DNA from: Paenibacillus sp. A3
GTDB taxonomy: Bacteria; Bacillota; Bacilli; Paenibacillales; NBRC-103111
Length of the DNA stretch: 34,596 bases
Assembly (NCBI RefSeq): GCF_001399685.1
Contig: NZ_JTHN01000027.1
Span: 1 to 34,596 of the forward strand
Direction of reading: 5' to 3'
Under the pieces are notes generated by a model. It made no database searches and was not told the origin of the DNA. It saw only the letters and a program-made list of their open reading frames with translations. A program made the position numbers and the translations under genes. Positions within the stretch are counted from its first letter, which is position 1. Each line of letters begins with the position of its first letter. This document shows positions 15,215-23,321 of the stretch, one piece after another.

Positions 15215-16024
15215 TTATCGTTTCGGGTCGTTCCAATCGCGCAGCCCGTCGCCGAGCAGATTGAAGCCGAGCACGGTCATCGTGATCATAAGGCCCGGCG
15301 CCAGCGTGTACCACGGCGCCTTCGCAATATAGCTCTGGGCCTCGTTCAGCATGCGTCCCCAGCTCGGGTCGGGAGGCTGAATGCCGAGCCCGAGGTAGCT
15401 TAGCCCGGCTTCCGCGAGAATCGCTCCCGAGAAGCTCATCGTGGCCGCTACAATGAACGGCGACAGGATGTTCGGAAAAATGTGCCGGAACACGATGGAG
15501 AGCGGCCCCGCCCCTATGCCTCGCGCCGCCTTCACAAAATCCATCTCCTTGTACTGCACGAACCCGCTGCGGACGATGCGGGCAAACCCGGGCACGGCCA
15601 TCAGGCCGATCGCCACAATCGTATTGGTCAGGTTCGGCTGAAACACCGCGACCAGCATAAGCGCCAGCAGCAGCCCGGGGAACGCCATCATCGCGTCCAT
15701 CAGCCGCATCAGCGCTTCGTCCAGCCAGCCGCCGACATAGCCGGCGGCGGCTCCGACGAGCAGCCCCCCGGCCCCGCCGATCAGAACGGTCAGAAACCCG
15801 ACCTGAAAGGCCGTCCGGGAAGCCGTCATTACCCGGCTTAAAATATCCCGTCCGAAATTGTCCGTCCCGAGCAAGTGCTTCGCCCCGGGAGCGAGAAACC
15901 GTTCGGCCGGATTCATGCTATTGACATCGTAAGGAACATACAACCAGCTAACCAGCATGAGCGCCAGCATCGTACCGACCAACGCGCCGCCCACGATCAA
16001 ATGAACGTTCCGATTTCGTGCCAT
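15215..16024 (-). CDS. Peptide/nickel-type ABC importer permease (DppC/OppC type)
   Basis: This 269-residue membrane protein has about six transmembrane helices. It has the C-type N-terminus with the GTDNFGRDILSRV motif and the EAA loop KAARGIGAGPLSIVFRHIFP, which contacts the ATPases, followed by LAEAGLSYLGLGIQPPDPSWG, a hallmark of DppC-like permeases. It ends with a LGDGLRDWNDPK tail, also typical. The start is ATG at 16024, with AGGAGAAG about 6 nt upstream, and it follows the B-type permease gene by 12 nt. Co-transcription with its neighbours is certain from spacing. Confidence 0.93.
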   Translation of the reverse strand: MARNRNVHLIVGGALVGTMLALMLVSWLYVPYDVNSMNPAERFLAPGAKHLLGTDNFGRDILSRVMTASRTAFQVGFLTVLIGGAGGLLVGAAAGYVGGWLDEALMRLMDAMMAFPGLLLALMLVAVFQPNLTNTIVAIGLMAVPGFARIVRSGFVQYKEMDFVKAARGIGAGPLSIVFRHIFPNILSPFIVAATMSFSGAILAEAGLSYLGLGIQPPDPSWGRMLNEAQSYIAKAPWYTLAPGLMITMTVLGFNLLGDGLRDWNDPKR

Positions 16025-16036
16025 GCCGCTCTTCTC

Positions 16037-16978
16037 CTACTTCAACCGAATTCTCGGGTCCAGCACCCGGTACAGCATATCGACGGCAAAATTGATCGCA
16101 ATCACCGTTACGGCCGTGAATAAAATCATCCCCTGCACAAGCGGAAAATCGCGTGCGCCGATCGAGGAAACGAGCAGCCGCCCGAGCCCCGGCAGCGCAA
16201 ACACCTGCTCGACCACCAGGCTGCCGCCCAGCACGTCGGCAAAAATCATTCCCATCACCGTAACGACGGGGATGAGCGCGTTTTTCAGCACGTGCTTGTA
16301 CAGCACCGCCCGTTCTCTCAGCCCCTTGCTGTAGCCGGTCCGGACGTAATCCTGCTTGAGCTGCTCCAACATCGTCGTCCTCAGGTAGCGCACCACGACG
16401 GCGACCTGCGGGATCGCTACGGCCAGCGCAGGCAGGAACAAGGAGCGCAGCGCCTCTAGCGGCGACTCCGACCAACGGACGTAGCCTCCGGCCGGAAACC
16501 AACGGAAGGTCAAGGCGAACAGCAGCACGAGCAAAATACCGAGCCAAAACGACGGAACGGCCAGCCCGAGCTGACTGAGCAGCGAAATCCACCAGCCGGA
16601 CGCCCGGCGCTGGGACTTGGCCGCCGCGATGCCGAGCGGCACGGCGATGACGACCGTCATCGCCATGGACAGCACCGCGAGCGACGCCGTCACCGGCAGC
16701 CGGTCCAGAATCAGCTCGCCGACCGGCCTTGAAAACTTGAGCGATTCGCCAAGATCGCCCGATACGACGCCTCCGAGCCAGCTCGCAAATTGCTCGCCGA
16801 GCGGACGGTCGATGCCGAGCTTCGCTTCAAGGGCGGCCACCTGCGCCTCATCCGCCTCCATCCCGAGAATGGTCAGAGCCGGGTTCCCTGGAATGATCCG
16901 AAAGACGGCGAAGGTCATCATCAGGACCAGCAGCACCGTCAGCACGAATGAAAAGGCTCTCCGCCATGCGTACGTCAC
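16037..16978 (-). CDS. Peptide/nickel-type ABC importer permease (DppB/OppB type)
   Basis: This 313-residue membrane protein has about six helices. It opens with a first helix and the FRIIPGNPA motif of DppB-like proteins, then has the RYLRTTMLEQLKQDYVRTGY segment with the EAA loop (SKGLRERAVLYKHVLKNALI) and LPGLGRLLVSSIGARDFPLVQG near the end, all B-type marks. I chose GTG at 16978, 10 nt after AGGAG. An upstream ATG at 17017 would add 13 residues with no ribosome site. The gap to the binding-protein gene is 114 bp and holds a possible attenuator. Confidence 0.92.
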   Translation of the reverse strand: MTYAWRRAFSFVLTVLLVLMMTFAVFRIIPGNPALTILGMEADEAQVAALEAKLGIDRPLGEQFASWLGGVVSGDLGESLKFSRPVGELILDRLPVTASLAVLSMAMTVVIAVPLGIAAAKSQRRASGWWISLLSQLGLAVPSFWLGILLVLLFALTFRWFPAGGYVRWSESPLEALRSLFLPALAVAIPQVAVVVRYLRTTMLEQLKQDYVRTGYSKGLRERAVLYKHVLKNALIPVVTVMGMIFADVLGGSLVVEQVFALPGLGRLLVSSIGARDFPLVQGMILFTAVTVIAINFAVDMLYRVLDPRIRLK

Positions 16979-16999
16979 GTCGCTGTCACTCCTTTCCTT

Positions 17000-17029
17000 A
17001 AAAAGCGGGCAGTTCATTCGAGATGCCGC
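17000..17029 (-). terminator. Possible intra-operon attenuator between the binding-protein and permease genes
   Basis: On the minus strand GCGGCA (17024-17029) pairs with TGCCCGC (17005-17011) with one bulged C, and five U follow (17000-17004). A further GAGCGGA/TCCGCCC pairing overlaps upstream. A partial terminator after the first gene would raise the binding-protein level relative to the membrane parts, as in many such operons. Confidence 0.4.
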
Positions 17030-17092
17030 GCGAGCGGACTGTTTTTTTCCGTGTGATCCGCCCGTTTAACTCGACATTAGCCCAACTTCTTG

Positions 17093-18646
17093 TTACTTCA
17101 CGCGGTGAATCGTGGACATATCCTGCACGTAAATCGGGTACAGCTTGTAGCCGTCCAGCTCTTTTTTCATCGCCACGGTGAAGTTCGGGTCCATGATGTA
17201 GACGGCGACGGCGTCTTTGGTCAATATTTTTTGCGCGTCTTTATAAAGCTGCGCCCGCTTGGCGTCGTCCAGCTCGACCTGGGCCGCCTTGATCAGCTTG
17301 TCGTATTCCGGATTGTTGTAGTTGTAGAAGTTCGACTTGTAGTCGGACGCGTAGCGCACCAGCACCTCGTGCGGATCGAGCTTGCCCGTCAGCCCGATGA
17401 TCGTCATATCGTAGTCGCGGCCTTTGTAGATCCGGTCCAGCCAGACGGCCCATTCGACCATTTCGATTTTGGCGGTGATGCCCACTTTCGCGAGCTGCTG
17501 CGCAATGACCTGCGCGGTATCGACATGGAACTTGTAGTTGGACGGCACCGAAATCGTCGTGCTGAAGCCGTCCTTCAGCCCCGCTTCGGCCAGCAGGCTT
17601 TTCGCTTTGTCCACGTTCACGTTGTAGGTCGATTCCAAGCCTTCCTGAAAATATTTTTGCATGACCGGGCTCATGTTGGAGCCGAGCTTCGTTCCTTTGC
17701 CATCGGCCACGACTTTAATAATTTCATCCGTATCCACGGCGTAATTGACCGCCTGACGCACGCGCGGGTCGTCGAACGGCTTGCGGGCGATATTCATCGT
17801 CATGAGCTGGACCATGTTTTGCATGCCTTCCACATAGCGGAATTGATCCCCCAGCTCGGCGATGCGCTCGTTGCCGATCCGCGGGTACATGTCGATGTCC
17901 CCGGATTTTAAAGCGAGCAGCGAAGCCTCGGCATCCGGCATGATGCGGAACTCGACCTTGTCGAGGTAAGGCACGCCTTTGACGTAATAATCTTTGTTCT
18001 TCTCGATGACGAGCTTCTGGTTCGGCTGGAACTCGACGAATTTGAACGGCCCGGTGCCGACCGGCGCTTTATTCTGGTTGTCGTATCCCTTCGGCAAAAT
18101 AGCGGCCGTGAAGTTGCTCATGAACGAGACGTCGTTCTTTTTCAGCTTGACCGTGACCGTCTTGGCGTCCGGCGTATCGACGGCTTCGACGTTCGCGAAG
18201 GCGCTGGAGAGCGGCTTACCCGTTTCTTTGCCCATCAGCCGCTCGTACGAAAACTTCACGTCCTCCGCCGCCACCGTCTTGCCGTTATGGAACTTGACAC
18301 CGTCGCGCAGCGTGAACGTATACGTCAGCCCGTCGGGAGAAACCTTGTATTCCTGTGCGACCGCGGGCTGCAGCTCCCCTTTTTCGTTGGGCTTCAGCAG
18401 GCCTTCGAACACGTTGAACATCATCTCCTGCGTCCCCGAAGCAACGGCCAGATGCGGGTCGAGATAGTCCGGGTCCTGCGGAACGGCGACGACGACGCTG
18501 CCGCCCTGCACGGGCTCTTTGGCAGCTTCGGCCCCGGTGGCCGGCGCTTTGGCCGGGTCGCCCGAGCCGCAGGCGGACAGGACGGTGACGGACAGCAGCA
18601 GAGCGGCAAGCAGCAGGGGGGTCCTTCGCAATCTTTCGGTTAGCAT
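17093..18646 (-). CDS. Peptide/nickel-type ABC importer substrate-binding lipoprotein
   Basis: This 517-residue family 5 binding protein has an N-terminal lipoprotein signal peptide with lipobox LSAC (C26), so it is anchored to the outer face of the membrane. The mature part has the family 5 pattern: GGSVVVAVPQDPDYLDPH, TYTFTLRDGVKFHNGKTVAAEDV, VGTGPFKF and DPRVRQAVNYAVD. It captures the ligand and delivers it to the permeases. Family 5 proteins bind di- or oligopeptides, nickel chelates, or other compounds such as glutathione; the pocket cannot be judged here. The start is ATG at 18646, preceded by a AGGAGA site. It is the first gene of the operon, and the 257-bp palindrome ends 32 bp upstream of its start, so expression may be affected by it. 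Confidence 0.94.
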   Translation of the reverse strand: MLTERLRRTPLLLAALLLSVTVLSACGSGDPAKAPATGAEAAKEPVQGGSVVVAVPQDPDYLDPHLAVASGTQEMMFNVFEGLLKPNEKGELQPAVAQEYKVSPDGLTYTFTLRDGVKFHNGKTVAAEDVKFSYERLMGKETGKPLSSAFANVEAVDTPDAKTVTVKLKKNDVSFMSNFTAAILPKGYDNQNKAPVGTGPFKFVEFQPNQKLVIEKNKDYYVKGVPYLDKVEFRIMPDAEASLLALKSGDIDMYPRIGNERIAELGDQFRYVEGMQNMVQLMTMNIARKPFDDPRVRQAVNYAVDTDEIIKVVADGKGTKLGSNMSPVMQKYFQEGLESTYNVNVDKAKSLLAEAGLKDGFSTTISVPSNYKFHVDTAQVIAQQLAKVGITAKIEMVEWAVWLDRIYKGRDYDMTIIGLTGKLDPHEVLVRYASDYKSNFYNYNNPEYDKLIKAAQVELDDAKRAQLYKDAQKILTKDAVAVYIMDPNFTVAMKKELDGYKLYPIYVQDMSTIHRVK

Positions 18647-18677
18647 GGTTTCTCCTCTTTTCTATTTTTAATTTCTT

Positions 18678-18934
18678 CCGGCTGTATTACAGCGTATGAG
18701 CTTGTTGAGAAAGAGATTTTTGACTGGAATAGAGAAACATACGCAGGTGGGGTATCTACTGGAGGAGCGATAGCGTTCGCCTTTGTCTGCGGGAAATACC
18801 CGCTGCTAAGCGGCTTCCAATAAGAATTTCCTGCAGACAAGAGCGACCGGAAGTAGATACCCCACCCCCTCGTACACCTCTATTACCTCAACTAACCACT
18901 TTCTCAACACTCACTTCAGCTGGATTACAGCCGG
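18678..18934. repeat. Long nested palindrome (257 bp), possible dispersed repeat or structured RNA
   Basis: The whole intergenic stretch folds on itself in nested arms. Outer arms are CCGGCTGTATTACAG (18678-18692) against 18920-18934 with two mismatches. Next come TGAG and TGTTGAGAAAG (18697-18713) against 18899-18913. AATAGAG (18728-18734) pairs with 18878-18884, TACG (18740-18743) with 18871-18874, and GGTGGGGTATCTACT (18746-18760) perfectly with 18852-18866. CTTTGTCTGC (18781-18790) pairs with 18833-18841 with one bulge, GGAAAT (18792-18797) with 18826-18831, and CCGCT (18800-18804) with 18809-18813 around a GCTA loop. The right outer arm includes the last codons of the upstream gene (stop at 18925-18927). 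No coding frame of note lies inside. It resembles intergenic palindromic repeats or MITE-like elements; I see no second copy in this window. Confidence 0.85.
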
Positions 18935-19659
18935 TATTGATCGCCCGTGCGGGCGAGATCAATCGGTCCTTGATACGTCTCCTGCGCCTCCCGGACAAGC
19001 TGGGCGAGATCGCCGTACTGGGGAAGGTGCGTCAGCACGAGCCGCTTCGCTCCGCACTGCGAGGCGAGCCTTCCCGCTTCGCCGGCGGTCAGATGGCCGC
19101 CGATTTTGCCGAAGTACTCATTGTACAGATTGCTTTCGCAGAGCAGCAGATCCGCGTTCCGGCCGATTCGCACCAAATCGTCGTTCCAAGCGGTATCCGC
19201 CGTAAATACAAGCGCCTGCTCCCCGTGCTCAATGCGCATGGACAGGCACGGGACGGGATGGGTCGTATGCCCGAAGGTCCACGTCAGATCGTCCAGCGCA
19301 AGCGTATCTCCTACCGCAATGACATGCGAATGCATGTACTCCCCGTAAGCGAGCGTCGCGAAGGCCGCCGGGTCCGCGTCGTGAGCGTAAATCTCGATCG
19401 GCTTCATTCTGTGGCCGAGCTGCATCAGGATCATCGCCGCATGCTGAAGGCAATACACGTCGGCGATATGGTCGGTATGGTAGTGCGTGAGCACGACCGC
19501 ATCCAGCTCTTCGAGCGGCAGATGCCGCTGAAGCTGGGCGAGCGCGCCGGAGCCGCAGTCCAGCAGCACGTTGACCGACTCCGTCTGAATTAAGTACGAC
19601 GCCGACGCGGAATCCGCAGCCGGATAAGCGCCCCACGGGCCCAAAATCGTCAATTTCAT
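18925..19659 (-). CDS. Metallo-beta-lactamase-fold hydrolase, YhfI/RNase Z-like
   Basis: This 244-residue cytosolic protein has the metal motif LTHYHTDHIADV (H59, H61, D63, H64), later metal-binding residues (HPVPC, TADTAW) and CLESN-like LLCESNLYNEYFG, and ends with LVLTHLP. The arrangement closely follows B. subtilis YhfI, a metallo-beta-lactamase protein related to RNase Z and phosphodiesterases. Its substrate is unknown. I chose ATG at 19659, about 8 nt after AAAGGGG; it overlaps the RpiR stop by ATGA, so it is translationally coupled. An upstream start would add 11 residues inside the overlap. It is the last gene of a three-gene operon and its 3' end is inside the long palindrome. Confidence 0.9.
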   Translation of the reverse strand: MKLTILGPWGAYPAADSASASYLIQTESVNVLLDCGSGALAQLQRHLPLEELDAVVLTHYHTDHIADVYCLQHAAMILMQLGHRMKPIEIYAHDADPAAFATLAYGEYMHSHVIAVGDTLALDDLTWTFGHTTHPVPCLSMRIEHGEQALVFTADTAWNDDLVRIGRNADLLLCESNLYNEYFGKIGGHLTAGEAGRLASQCGAKRLVLTHLPQYGDLAQLVREAQETYQGPIDLARTGDQYRL

Positions 19660-20525
19660 TTCGTTGTCCCCTTTCCGTGCGGTCCGGTCCACCCGGACGA
19701 TTCCGTCTCGAACATCCGGAACTTCCGTTCCATCTCCACCATATTGCGCTTAACCCGCTCCAAATCGAGCTGGGCCATTTTCTTGATCAAAGCGTTCGCC
19801 AACGCAAGCGGTGCCACGTACGAATCGAGGAAGCCCCGCGAACGGGTCGCGGCAAGCAAATACACGTCGGCCAGCTTGGCAAAAGGCGATACCGGCGAGT
19901 CCGTCATGGCGACGATGCGCGCGCCCTTCTCTTTTGCCGCTTCCGTCAAGTGCCTCGTCGTCTGGCAGTAGCGGGGAAACCCGGAGACGAGCAGCACGTC
20001 GCCCGGCCGGAAATGCGCCGCGTATTCCGCCGCCTCGCCTTGCGGCACCAGCCGGGCTTGGCCGAGCATGTAATGCATGATGTAGGCGAGCGGCGCCGTC
20101 ACCGCGAGGCCTGCGCGCCAGCCTGCCGTAAACGTACGCTCCGCGCCCAGCAGCAGCCGGACCGCCTCCTCCACCTTCGCCTCCTGCTTGAGCGCGACGG
20201 TCTCGCGGAGGTTGTCGATGTCCTGCGCGAACAGCTCGTCGAGCCACGTCGCCTGCTCTTCCTGCGCCGTCTCCAGCAGCCGCTGCACGGGACGCGCCTG
20301 CAGAAACTGCGATTGCAGCTCGCTCTGCAGCGCGGCATAGCCTTCGAAGCCGAGCGTCTGCGCGAGCCGGTGCACCGTAGCCTCGCTGACCCCGGCGAGC
20401 TCGCCCATCTTTTTGGCCGGCAGCACGGCCGCCTGGCGGATGTCTTTGGTCAGAAAGTAAGCGGCTTTCTTTTGACTCGGGCTTAGCGAATCGAATAGCT
20501 GCTCGATCTTGCGTTCCACGCTCAT
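19656..20525 (-). CDS. MurR/RpiR-family transcriptional regulator
   Basis: This 289-residue regulator has an N-terminal HTH domain of the RpiR type (about 1-77), with LSPSQKKAAYFLTKD and the recognition-helix segment GVSEATVHRLAQTLGF. A SIS sugar-phosphate binding domain (about 115-255) follows, seen in PGDVLLVSGFPRYCQTT and ARIVAMTDSPVSPFAKLADV. Such proteins respond to sugar phosphates or amino-sugar phosphates. I chose ATG at 20525 because it overlaps the HAD stop as ATGA and GGAAG lies about 8 nt upstream; an ATG at 20540 abuts its ribosome site. It may repress its own operon. The nearby importer operon is another possible target. Confidence 0.92.
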   Translation of the reverse strand: MSVERKIEQLFDSLSPSQKKAAYFLTKDIRQAAVLPAKKMGELAGVSEATVHRLAQTLGFEGYAALQSELQSQFLQARPVQRLLETAQEEQATWLDELFAQDIDNLRETVALKQEAKVEEAVRLLLGAERTFTAGWRAGLAVTAPLAYIMHYMLGQARLVPQGEAAEYAAHFRPGDVLLVSGFPRYCQTTRHLTEAAKEKGARIVAMTDSPVSPFAKLADVYLLAATRSRGFLDSYVAPLALANALIKKMAQLDLERVKRNMVEMERKFRMFETESSGWTGPHGKGTTK

Positions 20526-21235
20526 ACGCTGCGCTTCCATTCCTTTCTTTGCAAATAAACGGGCAGCTCCTGCACCGATGCGAGGACGGGCTCATGCTGC
20601 ACCTCTTCGATGCCGATCCGATCGAACCGGTTGATCAGCCAGCAGTCCATCCCCACCTCGCGGCAGCCGACGACATCGTCATAATAATTGTCTCCGACGT
20701 AGCAGCACTCCTCCGCCCGTACGCCCGCCTGCCGCAGCGCAAGCTCGAAGATGGCCCGGTCCGGCTTCTCCATGCCGACTTCAGAAGAAACGATCACGTG
20801 ATCGAAATACGGCATCAGCCCGGTATCCGCCAGCACCTGCCTGGCGCTGGCATCCCAGTTGGAGATCAGACCGATGCCGTAGGACGCCTGTTTCAGCTCC
20901 TCCAACACCTGGGCCGCAAAAGGATAAGCCACCCAAGGCGAACGGCGCTCCGTCCGCAGCTCGTTCAGCCGCCGCCACTGCTCCTGCAGATCAAGGCACA
21001 GTCCCAGCCGGTAATTCAGCACGCCGAGGTACCACGGGAAGAATGTCACTGCTTCCCCGCCGAGAACGCCGGGGTATTCGCGCATGAACAGCTTGTCCGC
21101 AAAATGGTAGGCCAGCTCGATCTCCCGCAGCTTCCTGGCGATTCCCTGCTCGGCCAAATAGGCCGCAAACCATTTTTCCCTTTCCAAATAAACTAACGTA
21201 TACCCCAAGTCGAACCATACAAATTTCGTTTCCAT
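20522..21235 (-). CDS. HAD-superfamily hydrolase
   Basis: This 237-residue protein carries the HAD core: motif I WFDLGYTLV (nucleophile D9), motif II LISNWD, motif III lysine in EKPDRAIF and motif IV VGDNYYDDVVG. In motif I the second Asp of the usual DxDxT is Gly11; this DLGxTL form is common in some HAD branches, and the enzyme may lack the usual general acid. A cap domain of about 85 residues lies after motif I. It could be a sugar-phosphate phosphatase, which would suit an operon with an RpiR regulator, but the substrate is unknown. I chose ATG at 21235, 6-7 nt after GGAGG; an upstream start would add 15 residues. It overlaps RpiR by ATGA and is the first gene of the operon. Confidence 0.88.
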   Translation of the reverse strand: METKFVWFDLGYTLVYLEREKWFAAYLAEQGIARKLREIELAYHFADKLFMREYPGVLGGEAVTFFPWYLGVLNYRLGLCLDLQEQWRRLNELRTERRSPWVAYPFAAQVLEELKQASYGIGLISNWDASARQVLADTGLMPYFDHVIVSSEVGMEKPDRAIFELALRQAGVRAEECCYVGDNYYDDVVGCREVGMDCWLINRFDRIGIEEVQHEPVLASVQELPVYLQRKEWKRSV

Positions 21236-21506
21236 GCCTTGCCTCCGCTCCGTCAACCCGTCAAGAAGGAAATCCTTCATCTTCCTTCACTTTGTTGTAT
21301 TCTCTACACCTTCACTTTATCCTCCGATTGTTTGCGCAATGTTAAATGAATCCAAAGATGATGTGAAGAAGGCGCCCCGCCAAATCCTGCTCTTGACGTT
21401 CGCCGCATGCGAAGGTACTTTAAATCTAGGAGAATCTCCCTGAACTTGGAAAAGAAATCTAGGCACAAAGTACGATCCTTTAGAGAGAGGTTGTGAAACG
21501 ATCGAC
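21236..21506. other. Divergent promoter region between the HAD operon and the YesM/YesN genes
   Basis: This 271-bp gap has no gene. On the plus strand TTGACG (21393-21398) is 17 nt before TACTTT (21416-21421), a fair -35 with a poor -10. Between them lies TTCGC-CGCAT-GCGAA (21399-21413), a perfect 5-bp inverted repeat. Downstream the 9-mer AAATCTAGG occurs at 21422-21430 and again at 21455-21463, 33 nt apart. The first copy runs into a small GGAGAATCTCC palindrome. Confidence 0.5.
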
Positions 21507-23321
21507 GTGAGGTATCGGGACAAACTCCGCTGGGCGGCGCGGTTTCATCCGTATTTGCGCCGCTCCAAAATCAAGAACCGGCTTATTCTGTCATTTCTTT
21601 TTCTCTCCATCCTCCCCCTATGCATCGCCACGCTGCTGACGTATCACAAGTCGGGCGAAGCGATCCGCTCGAAGATCAGCGCCTACTCGCTGCAAATTTT
21701 GGACCAGCTGCGCAACGAAATCAAGCGGGAAAACGAGCTGCTGCTGTATTTAACGGACCAGATCATGATGCATAACCTCGTGCAAACCAGCCTGCTGCAG
21801 GCGAACGCCGCCCTGGACACGCAGTCCGTCATGGACAGCTACTACGACCTGAACAGCGCCTTCAGCGGACGCAAGCTGTTTAGCCAGATCAAATCCCTCC
21901 AAATCACCAACTCTTCCGGCAAATTGATGTACGATCTGGGCTACGACAAGCTGCGGGACGAGGACATCGCCATGTTGACCGAAATGATCGAGGACGGCGA
22001 CGGCAAAGACGTCTGGACCCATATCGTGACGAAGAATGGCGTCGACTGCATCGTGCTCGCGAGGCCGATTCATTCGCAGTTCAACTGGATGAACACCATC
22101 GGCTATGTATTCATCGCCGTCAAGGAAAGCTATTACTCCCGCATCATCCATGAGGATGCCGATGTCGGCGAAGGCTCGGACCTGTTCATTGCCGATGCGC
22201 GCGGCGTCGTTTTGTCGGCGGGAAACCGCAGCCTTCAAGTGGGCGCCAACTACCCGAACGGCGAGCTGCTGAAGGAGATTTCGGAGCATGAACTGCTGGG
22301 GACGCGGGCGTTCTCCGCCGTATTCAACAAGCAGAAATACCTTTTGGTCTATTCCTACGACGCCGTCTCGCGCTGGTATTTGGTCGGAACGATTCCTTAC
22401 GAGCTGCTGAATAAAGAAACGAAGCAAATTTTGCCTTATATCGTGCTGGTCGTCGGGCTGTGCCTCCTGTGCTCCCTCCTGCTCGCGTTTCTGATCTCCA
22501 CCAGCATTTCCACCCCCTTGCAGCGGCTGACCGAATCGATGAAGCAGGTCTCCACCGGCAATTTCCAGGTCAGAATCCAAGACCCGGGCAACGACGAGAT
22601 CGGCTTCCTGACGGGCAAGTTCAACCTCATGATCGAACAGCTTCGCGATCTGATCGACCATACGAAGCAGGAGCAGATCAAGAAGCGCGAAATCGAGCTC
22701 CAGATGCTGCAGGCGCAGATTAATCCGCATTTTTTATTCAATACGTTAAACTGCCTGAAATGGACCGCCGTGATCAATCACGTGCCGGTCGTCAGCGACG
22801 GGCTGACCGCCCTTGCTGAGCTGCTTCGCCATACGATGGTCGACAAGAAGGAGTTCATCCCCCTCCGCGCGGAGCTCGCCAATGTGGACAATTACCTGAT
22901 CATTCAACGCCTCCGCTTCGGAAGCTCGTTTACCGTCGAGTACGACATTGACGATGGCCTGTCTGAGACTGCCATCATGAAGTTCATTCTCCAGCCGATC
23001 GTGGAAAACTCTTTGATCCACGGACTCGACGGCGCAGAGCGCGAGGATAAGAAGCTGGTTATTTCCGCCACATGCACAGACGGACAATTGCAGATCGCCG
23101 TCCAAGACAACGGCAAAGGGATGCATCAAGAGCAGCTTCGCCGCCTGCTCGATTCGAATACCAGCGGGAAGCACCGCTTGTCCAATATCGGAATACGCAA
23201 CGTCCAGGAACGAATCCAGCTTAATTTCGGGACGAACTACGGACTGTCGGTGGAAAGCCGGGAGGGCGAAGGCACCCGGGTCCTGCTGACGATGCCGATG
23301 ATCGGGGGGAATCAGGGATGA
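21507..23321 (+). CDS. Membrane sensor histidine kinase, YesM type
   Basis: This 604-residue kinase has a transmembrane segment at about 24-45, an extracellular sensor domain (about 46-308), a second membrane segment at about 310-331, a HAMP domain (about 330-385) and a YesM-type kinase core. The phospho-acceptor is H408 in QAQINPHFLFNTLN; the ATPase domain shows LQPIVENSLIHG (N501), DNGKGM (534-539) and GIRNVQERI. Such kinases pair with AraC-type regulators and usually sense extracellular saccharides in Paenibacillus. The start GTG at 21507 has a weak, distant GAGAGG; no better in-frame start is present. It overlaps the next gene by ATGA, so the two are coupled. A carbohydrate importer and a glycosidase follow. 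Confidence 0.93.
   Translation: MRYRDKLRWAARFHPYLRRSKIKNRLILSFLFLSILPLCIATLLTYHKSGEAIRSKISAYSLQILDQLRNEIKRENELLLYLTDQIMMHNLVQTSLLQANAALDTQSVMDSYYDLNSAFSGRKLFSQIKSLQITNSSGKLMYDLGYDKLRDEDIAMLTEMIEDGDGKDVWTHIVTKNGVDCIVLARPIHSQFNWMNTIGYVFIAVKESYYSRIIHEDADVGEGSDLFIADARGVVLSAGNRSLQVGANYPNGELLKEISEHELLGTRAFSAVFNKQKYLLVYSYDAVSRWYLVGTIPYELLNKETKQILPYIVLVVGLCLLCSLLLAFLISTSISTPLQRLTESMKQVSTGNFQVRIQDPGNDEIGFLTGKFNLMIEQLRDLIDHTKQEQIKKREIELQMLQAQINPHFLFNTLNCLKWTAVINHVPVVSDGLTALAELLRHTMVDKKEFIPLRAELANVDNYLIIQRLRFGSSFTVEYDIDDGLSETAIMKFILQPIVENSLIHGLDGAEREDKKLVISATCTDGQLQIAVQDNGKGMHQEQLRRLLDSNTSGKHRLSNIGIRNVQERIQLNFGTNYGLSVESREGEGTRVLLTMPMIGGNQG

Noticed and set aside
18647..18924. The palindrome before the importer operon as a T-box or another riboswitch
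   Set aside because: I see no T-box sequence, specifier loop or known riboswitch core, and the arms are symmetrical over the whole length, as in a DNA palindrome.
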